8,929 nt of DNA. Source: Cellvibrionaceae bacterium (GTDB taxonomy: Bacteria; Pseudomonadota; Gammaproteobacteria; Pseudomonadales; Cellvibrionaceae). Of the stretch, positions 4,928 through 8,929 are shown piece by piece. The first letter of the stretch is position 1; every line of letters begins with the position of its first letter. The position numbers were made by a program, and so were the translations under genes. Under the pieces are notes generated by a model. The model did not search any database and was not told the origin of the DNA. It saw only the letters and a list, made by a program, of their open reading frames with translations. The stretch spans positions 1 to 8,929 of the forward strand of contig JALUYN010000547.1 in assembly GCA_027012915.1 (NCBI GenBank). The letters run 5' to 3'.

Positions 4928-6043
4928 ATGCCAGGCAAAACAGATGCACAAAGCGAATTGTTTGTTGATGATGACGGAGTGATCGATGTCATCAAGCCCC
5001 ATGAAAAGAATTCGCCGCTCCTACCGGAGCGATACCCCCAGGGTGATTTGTTCGTGTGCGAGCTGGTGGACGTGGTTCTGAAGTCGGATTTGGCGAGTAT
5101 GGAGTACCCGCTTTATTCGCTGTCTAAGAAACCTGACCGCACGCCTCGTAGATATGTAAACGGTGACCGTTGGATTGAGTTCCGCCCAAGCACGAAGGGT
5201 ATGCCGACCATCTACGATAAGGATTTGCTGATTTATACGATCAGCCACATCATGCGAGAGAAGCAGCGATCGGGCAAAGCCCCAAAGCGCGTGCTCATCA
5301 ACCCTTATCACTTCATGCTATTTACGAACCGCAGCACAGGCGGACGAGACTATGACGCGTTAGCGGAAGCCGTGGAGCGTCTAGACGGAACACGGTATCG
5401 CACGAACGTAAAATTCAACGGCGTGCAAATCGATGAATGGTTCGGGCTAGTTGACCGTGTTCGCCTAGAAAGTAGTGCAGACGGCAAAAAGCTCCACAGT
5501 ATCGAAGTCGAGGTTTCAAGTTGGGTCACAGAGGCCGTGGAAAACAATGCCGTCCTGACCCTCAACAAAGATTATTGGCGTCTGCGCAGACCAACAGAGC
5601 GCCGGGTCTATGAAATGATCCGTAAGCATTGCGGTAAACAAGCGACCTGGTCGATGTCCGTGGAGAATTTGCATCTGAAAAGTGGGTCGTTGGCGAAGCG
5701 TTGGGAGTTCCGGCGTAAGCTCAAAGAGATTGTCGAAGACAATCATTTGCCGGATTATCTGGTAGCGCTAGACGAAGACAAATTAGTCGTGCGGCCGCGC
5801 CCGGAATTTCTCGATGGCTGTAAACTTCCGAGCCAACAGGCGCCATTAGCCATGCTAACCAATGAGGACCATGAACGAGCTCGTGAAGTCGCGCCCCGTT
5901 GGTGTCCGCATTACCTGGAAACCATCTGGCGAAATTATGCGGCGCAAAAAATCAACAAAGGCGAGGGGGCACCTAAAAACCCAGGCGCGGCGTATGTTGG
6001 ATTTTGCAAAGCCTACTATGAGAAACACGGCGAGCCGCAATAG
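4928..6043 (+). CDS. repA: Plasmid replication initiator RepA (RPA family)
   Basis: The 371-aa protein matches the RPA/RepA replication initiator family of alphaproteobacterial plasmids. Diagnostic blocks are WIEFRPSTKGMPTIYDKDLL (82-101), LINPYHFMLFTNRSTGGRDY (118-137), EAVERLDGTRYRTNV (142-156) and DYWRLRRPTERRVYEMIRKH (215-234). The last resembles the winged-helix DNA-contact part of such initiators. It should bind the iterons just upstream and open the origin. The frame is open from 4787, but that extension would translate iterons 7-9, contains no initiator-like sequence and has poor starts. The ATG at 4928, 36 bases after the last iteron, is therefore preferred, even though its ribosome binding site is weak. 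The C-terminal part (about 314-371, CPHYLETIWRNYAAQKINKG, then AAYVGFCKAYYEKHGEPQ) looks intact, so the gene appears functional. No parA/parB pair is adjacent in the window. Confidence 0.9.
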   Translation: MPGKTDAQSELFVDDDGVIDVIKPHEKNSPLLPERYPQGDLFVCELVDVVLKSDLASMEYPLYSLSKKPDRTPRRYVNGDRWIEFRPSTKGMPTIYDKDLLIYTISHIMREKQRSGKAPKRVLINPYHFMLFTNRSTGGRDYDALAEAVERLDGTRYRTNVKFNGVQIDEWFGLVDRVRLESSADGKKLHSIEVEVSSWVTEAVENNAVLTLNKDYWRLRRPTERRVYEMIRKHCGKQATWSMSVENLHLKSGSLAKRWEFRRKLKEIVEDNHLPDYLVALDEDKLVVRPRPEFLDGCKLPSQQAPLAMLTNEDHERAREVAPRWCPHYLETIWRNYAAQKINKGEGAPKNPGAAYVGFCKAYYEKHGEPQ

Positions 6044-6065
6044 CGGCTAGGCAAATTCGCTAGAT

Positions 6066-6094
6066 CTGATTCAATGCGCTGCCGGCTAAATCAG
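6066..6094. repeat. Short inverted repeat upstream of the paralogue pair
   Basis: CTGATT (6066-6071) and AATCAG (6089-6094) are separated by 17 bases and end 13 bases before the ATG at 6108. The site may be an operator for the genes that follow, possibly for the MucR-like protein encoded two genes downstream. The arms are short and could be coincidental. Confidence 0.25.
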
Positions 6095-6107
6095 GCGAGT
6101 AGATTTC

Positions 6108-6437
6108 ATGTTCCTTCCAAGGTCGATCAGGCAAAAAGATAGCGAGCTGAACAAGCTCTTCAAACACTATAAAACCATCATTCCAGTGTTCTCCCTGAAC
6201 GCCTGGAAACATATGGGAAAACCCGAGCTACCCGTCTTCATGACGGTCGATCAATACAAAGGGCTCGCTGAACATGCCGACAGTAAGCCGGTTCACGAGC
6301 TCGTCTTCGAAATCACCCTCGAATACCTGATTGATATTGAACTCATGGTCGCCAAAGACGACACTCACGAGCTTATCGCTATGAGCCCGCATTTTTGCCA
6401 GGAGTTTGATAAAGAACTGGCGCGGACGCCGCACTAA
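6108..6437 (+). CDS. Hypothetical small protein, first of a paralogous pair
   Basis: I do not recognise the family. The 109-aa protein is soluble and looks alpha/beta. It has an N-terminal basic start (LPRSIRQKD), then FKHYKTIIPVFSLNAW (18-33), a PELPVF turn (39-44) and a long helix LVFEITLEYLIDIELMV (65-81), ending in a histidine- and charge-rich tail. It aligns without gaps, at an offset of one residue, to the product of the next gene. The shared positions include F18, Y21, NAW (31-33), P39, PVF (42-44), E72, L74 and V81. It follows repA by 64 bases and precedes its paralogue by one base. The ATG at 6108 has only a poor ribosome binding site. Confidence 0.7.
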   Translation: MFLPRSIRQKDSELNKLFKHYKTIIPVFSLNAWKHMGKPELPVFMTVDQYKGLAEHADSKPVHELVFEITLEYLIDIELMVAKDDTHELIAMSPHFCQEFDKELARTPH

Positions 6438-6438
6438 A

Positions 6439-6771
6439 ATGTTCAAAATGGATCTCGACGCGGTCAACAGTGACCCCGAGCGAAAAGAGCGATTTGACGA
6501 TTACACCTCGCTCATATCGAACATATGTTTCAACGCATGGATTGTGGCTGGTGAGCCTGACGTGCCGGTTTTTGTGCCAACAGAAAGCGTGGTGCCTTTG
6601 ATGAAAGACCTGCACAAAAACGACATCGATGCTGAGATGGCAGAGCTCGCGATCGAGCACCTTTTATATTTGAATATGTTGGTGCCAAACCTATTTGATC
6701 GGACCCACTTTGCGATGAGAGTCACGCTGTGCAAATCGATTGCCGAACGCGAAGACAAGCATTCCGTCTAA
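6439..6771 (+). CDS. Hypothetical small protein, second of a paralogous pair
   Basis: The 110-aa protein is a diverged paralogue of the preceding one. FDDYTSLISNICFNAW (19-34), PDVPVF (40-45) and MAELAIEHLLYLNMLV (67-82) match the equivalent segments of that protein one residue earlier, with no gap. The N-terminal 15 residues and the C-terminal tail differ. The start is the ATG at 6439, two bases after the stop of the first gene (TAA-A-ATG), which points to translational re-initiation. A longer TTG start at 6406 would overlap the first gene by 32 bases and has no properly spaced ribosome binding site. The pair is probably an ancient tandem duplication whose products may form a heterodimer; function unknown. 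Confidence 0.7.
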   Translation: MFKMDLDAVNSDPERKERFDDYTSLISNICFNAWIVAGEPDVPVFVPTESVVPLMKDLHKNDIDAEMAELAIEHLLYLNMLVPNLFDRTHFAMRVTLCKSIAEREDKHSV

Positions 6772-6818
6772 GGCCAGTGTAGACAGGCTGCCATCATAAG
6801 TTGTAGGCCACCTGTATC

Positions 6819-7226
6819 ATGGTGGACGAAGTAATCTCTAAATTTGAACTGCTGAACCAGACGACAGAAATCGTCTCTGCTTATGTCAGCAACAATGCCA
6901 TCAGTGCGCAGGATCTTCCTGGCCTGGTGGAAACGGTACACGGTCGACTGAGCGAGCTTGCACAAGCCGATCAGGCGGGCCTAGCGAAACCCTTGGAACC
7001 GGCTGTGCCAATTAAAAAGTCAGTGACGAATGACCATATCATTTGTCTTGAAGACGGAAAAAAGCTGAAAATGCTGAAGCGTTATATTCGGTCGCGATAT
7101 GACTTGTCACCTGACGAATATCGATCGCGTTGGGGGCTCCCGAACAACTACCCAATGGTGGCACCTGAATATGCTAAGCGCCGGTCCAAATTCGCGAAAG
7201 AAATTGGGCTAGGCAAGAAGGCATAA
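6819..7226 (+). CDS. Ros/MucR family transcriptional regulator lacking both zinc histidines
   Basis: The 135-aa protein matches MucR/Ros regulators over its full length. It has an N-terminal helical part (1-50) of the kind used for oligomerisation, a variable linker (51-66), and the DNA-binding domain with VTNDHIICLEDGKKLKMLKR (69-88), SPDEYRSRWGLPNNYPMVAP (97-116) and a basic C-terminus (IGLGKKA). In Ros the zinc ligands fit C-x2-C-x9-H-x4-H. Here they are C76, D79, Y89 and Y94, so both histidines are replaced by tyrosine. Some rhizobial relatives are known to keep the fold without zinc, so the protein may still bind DNA. MucR-type proteins silence AT-rich DNA in an H-NS-like way. Encoded 47 bases after the paralogue pair, it may regulate those genes, repA or the plasmid cargo. 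Confidence 0.85.
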   Translation: MVDEVISKFELLNQTTEIVSAYVSNNAISAQDLPGLVETVHGRLSELAQADQAGLAKPLEPAVPIKKSVTNDHIICLEDGKKLKMLKRYIRSRYDLSPDEYRSRWGLPNNYPMVAPEYAKRRSKFAKEIGLGKKA

Positions 7227-7227
7227 T

Positions 7228-7250
7228 AAAGAGGGATTTCCCCCTTTCTT
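7228..7250 (+). terminator. Weak terminator after the MucR-like gene
   Basis: AAAGAGGG (7228-7235) and CCCCCTTT (7240-7247) pair with one mismatch around an ATTT loop, and CTTTC follows. It begins two bases after the regulator's stop and lies between two convergent genes, so it may serve both. The stem is short and the T tract interrupted. Confidence 0.4.
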
Positions 7251-7262
7251 TCACAGCCATCC

Positions 7263-8336
7263 TCAGAGATAGGGACTCTGTGCGCTTGCGAAGGCCACAG
7301 CGCCTGGCGTAAATTCGGCTTTGTTTGAATTGAAATTCCACACCTTCCAAGTGCTCTCATCAACAAGCAACTGCCGACGCTCTACGTGCACATCTCGGTC
7401 GATGATCTCAAAGACGGAGTAACCTCCAACATTCGCAGAATAAGATTTACCTGTTTCAGGATCGCTTTGGAGGGACGCCGTTCGTTTAATGTCTAGCGCA
7501 GCAATGTTGACATTATGAACGCCTTTGAACTCTGTGTGTTTGTACAGATGTCGGTGTCCAAAAAGATGCAAAATCGGGTCGTGCCCACGGTCGACAAACC
7601 GAAACAAACGCTCATGCGTTATGACAATGCTTGGCCGACCACGCAAATCGTCCATGATTGTATCTAATTCCGCGCGGTTGAGTCCTAAAACCGATTTTCT
7701 AGTTTCTTTCCGTGCGAGTTGATACGACTTATAAGGCTTTGAGGCATAGAGCCGATCAAGCTCGCGATATGACCTATTGTAAGCGGTATTAGTAGCCCGA
7801 TCAGCCTTTTGCTGAGTTGAGTACACTTTGTTTTTGTACGCGGTTTTGCGGCGGTCTTTTGCTTTTGCTTCAATATCTGCCAGCGCTTTTTCTAGGTCAG
7901 CGTCTATCGAAGTTTTAGCGACCGCGTACTCGGCGCTCGCTTGTTCGCGAAGAGCTTTAGCCTCTGAGCGAATAGTTGAATACGCAGAGCGCACCTCAGC
8001 CATTTTTTCTTTATAAATCGGGTTTTGGCCCCAATGCGTTGGGCAACCAGAAAATCCTGTCACCACTAGGTCGCCGATTTCATGGACTGAGTGATGAACG
8101 AGTTGCGCTCGAGGATCATGGAATGGCTTATATTCTAGGGTATTGTCCCAGTTTCCATACACATAGAAAACTGGGCACTCGAACGTACAAACAATGTCTA
8201 GAATTTCGTCGAAAGATTCAGACCCTATGTCGCCAGCAATGAGCACAGCGTCGTAGCGATTTGCCTCCTGTGCCCGCAGAACTCGCACGCAATCCACGTT
8301 GTTATGGATATCACTGAAAGCCAAAATGCGCGTCAT
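7263..8336 (-). CDS. Calcineurin-like metallophosphoesterase with helical insertion
   Basis: The 357-aa leftward protein has all metal-site motifs of the calcineurin-like phosphoesterase fold in order: D9-x-H11 (FSDIH), G35-D36 (AGDIG), G61-N62-W63-D64 (the usual GNHD with Trp for His), H241 (VITHER) and G260-H261-R262-H263 (FGHRH). It would bind two metal ions and hydrolyse phosphoesters. Between the GN and TH motifs lies an insertion, about 105-228, rich in Ala, Lys, Glu, Arg and Tyr, predicted to be long helices or a coiled coil. This is much longer than in compact members such as YfcE. The C-terminal part (290-357) adds strand-like sequence. Substrate unknown; SbcD-type nucleases share the fold, but no SbcC-like partner is present. 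It starts at an ATG with no clear ribosome binding site and converges on the MucR-like gene. Confidence 0.85.
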   Translation of the reverse strand: MTRILAFSDIHNNVDCVRVLRAQEANRYDAVLIAGDIGSESFDEILDIVCTFECPVFYVYGNWDNTLEYKPFHDPRAQLVHHSVHEIGDLVVTGFSGCPTHWGQNPIYKEKMAEVRSAYSTIRSEAKALREQASAEYAVAKTSIDADLEKALADIEAKAKDRRKTAYKNKVYSTQQKADRATNTAYNRSYRELDRLYASKPYKSYQLARKETRKSVLGLNRAELDTIMDDLRGRPSIVITHERLFRFVDRGHDPILHLFGHRHLYKHTEFKGVHNVNIAALDIKRTASLQSDPETGKSYSANVGGYSVFEIIDRDVHVERRQLLVDESTWKVWNFNSNKAEFTPGAVAFASAQSPYL

Positions 8337-8654
8337 GCTGAAAAGGATGCAGGTCTTCGAAATAAATGTCGATTGAAACTTAAATCTCTAACCAGGCCTT
8401 ATTTGTCTCAGACTGGGAGGGATGCGAAAAAGCTCATGGGAGAAAGCCGTATTGGGGCACATCAGCATTATGCACCTACAAGCCGAGTGCTTCTGAAAGT
8501 TACCTCACCACGCACCGCGTTAGGTTACGGTGCGTGGTGAAAGATCGAACTCAAAATACAGTTCACCGCGTCAACGCACTCATTTCAGCCAGCACGGAAG
8601 CTGAAAATGCAGTGCGTTACGATTTTGGATATTCTGTTGCAGGGTTTGCGCATT
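8337..8654. other. Non-coding region upstream of the metallophosphoesterase gene
   Basis: This stretch holds the 5' leader and presumably the promoter of the leftward metallophosphoesterase gene, and a perfect inverted repeat at 8505-8540. No promoter hexamer pair is clear enough to call. Forward frames exist (8304-8540 and 8534-8821), but neither has a ribosome binding site or a recognisable product. Confidence 0.4.
8505..8540. repeat. Perfect 13-bp inverted repeat
   Basis: TCACCACGCACCG (8505-8517) and CGGTGCGTGGTGA (8528-8540) are exactly complementary, with a 10-base spacer (CGTTAGGTTA). There is no T tract on either side, so it does not look like a standard terminator. An operator, a recombination site or a remnant of a mobile-element end are possible. 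I see no second copy of the arm elsewhere in the window. Confidence 0.65.
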
Positions 8655-8774
8655 ATGAAGATACGATTTTCTTTTTCGGCAGATGCCGACAGTATGAGCG
8701 GAAAGATAGCGACCTGCTTTATTGTGAGCGTTATTGCCAGCGCGTTTGTTCTAGCGGCCTACTTTGTTTCTTGA
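8655..8774 (+). CDS. Possible small single-pass membrane protein
   Basis: This 39-aa ORF has a basic start (MKIRF), a short polar stretch, and a hydrophobic helix covering about residues 18-38 (IATCFIVSVIASAFVLAAYF) directly before the stop. The layout is that of a small inner-membrane protein. The frame is open further upstream: an ATG at 8607 has a better spaced GGAAG and would give 55 aa. The gene ends 18 bases before the inferred left end of the insertion sequence and could be intact or a remnant. No family is recognised. A competing frame (8534-8821) covers the same DNA and runs into the insertion sequence, which argues against that frame. Confidence 0.35.
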   Translation: MKIRFSFSADADSMSGKIATCFIVSVIASAFVLAAYFVS

Positions 8775-8792
8775 ATGCCTCATTAGCGGGGA

Positions 8793-8929
8793 TGGTCTGC
8801 CTCAGAAAAACTGGCCCATAGTTTGAGTTAGGAACGGCTCTGAAATGGAGTTGAACCATGGGCAAGAGAGCCAAGCCTGAAGAGATCATTGCAAAGCTGC
8901 GTGAGGTGGAGGTCCGCCTCAGCCAGGGC
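8793..8929 (+). mobile_element. IS3-family insertion sequence, left end (partial)
   Basis: The last part of the window is the start of an IS3-family element, identified from the first transposase ORF. The left tip is inferred at TGGTCTGCCTCAG (8793), which with the following AAAAACTGGCCC fits the terminal pattern common in this family (TG..CTG.C....AAAA..GG.CC). The right end is outside the window, so the boundary cannot be confirmed by a matching repeat or target duplication. Confidence 0.6.
8858..8929 (+). CDS. IS3-family transposase OrfA, N-terminus (partial)
   Basis: The ORF runs off the window after 24 codons: MGKRAKPEEIIAKLREVEVR, then LSQG. The pattern "(K/R)..(P)E(Q/E)II.KLR..EV.L..G" is the N-terminus of the OrfA helix-turn-helix subunit of many IS3-family elements. 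GGAG at 8847-8850 lies seven bases before the ATG. In this family OrfA is usually followed by OrfB, the DDE integrase, expressed by programmed frameshifting; that part lies beyond the window. Confidence 0.8.
   Translation, partial: MGKRAKPEEIIAKLREVEVRLSQG

Noticed and set aside
8534..8821. Rightward ORF of 95 aa before the insertion sequence
   Set aside because: It starts inside the right arm of the 8505-8540 inverted repeat without a ribosome binding site and runs across the inferred IS3 boundary; its Cys-rich second half looks random.
1..8929. CRISPR array, tRNA or rRNA genes
   Set aside because: No regularly spaced 25-40 base repeats with unique spacers other than the iterons, and no tRNA or rRNA signature sequences were seen on either strand.

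Overview
The window looks like a stretch of an alphaproteobacterial plasmid, probably from the Rhodobacterales or a close relative. The best evidence is a replication initiator of the RPA/RepA type (Pfam family "Replication initiator protein A") preceded by an iteron origin, together with a Ros/MucR-family regulator, a family typical of Alphaproteobacteria. No rRNA, tRNA or core metabolic gene is visible. The right edge runs into the start of an IS3-family insertion sequence.

Layout. Positions 1-690 hold little certain coding: a possible C-terminal scrap of a gene at the left edge, a non-coding stretch with several TAGGGT-type motifs, and one small leftward ORF. Positions 694-3383 carry four rightward genes packed closely enough to be one operon: a SWIM zinc-finger protein with a C-terminal membrane anchor, an unrecognised 158-aa protein, an HNH endonuclease and a DUF2971 protein. 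A strong terminator hairpin (3396-3438) separates this block from a convergent small gene (3450-3716) of a type I recognise from plasmids and integrative elements.

Positions 3717-4927 are about 1.2 kb without a convincing gene and hold the replication origin. They contain a leftward terminator, a long imperfect palindrome, a cluster of five hairpins, an AT-rich stretch, a consensus DnaA box and nine direct iterons (consensus CCTGTCTGTTTCCCGA) leading to repA (4928-6043). A tenth, degenerate iteron lies about 450 bp further upstream. Downstream of repA are two tandem paralogous small genes of unknown function and a MucR-like gene whose two zinc-ligand histidines are both tyrosine. On the opposite strand, a metallophosphoesterase with a long charged helical insertion converges on mucR. 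The window ends with a perfect 13-bp inverted repeat, a possible small membrane protein and the IS3-family left end.

How it fits together: repA and the iterons form the replicon. The repA-downstream genes may be plasmid maintenance or regulatory genes. The 694-3383 block is the best candidate for an undescribed accessory system, perhaps defence-like, because it combines a nucleic-acid-binding-type zinc domain tethered to the membrane, a nuclease and a DUF2971 protein. That functional reading is inference from gene content only.
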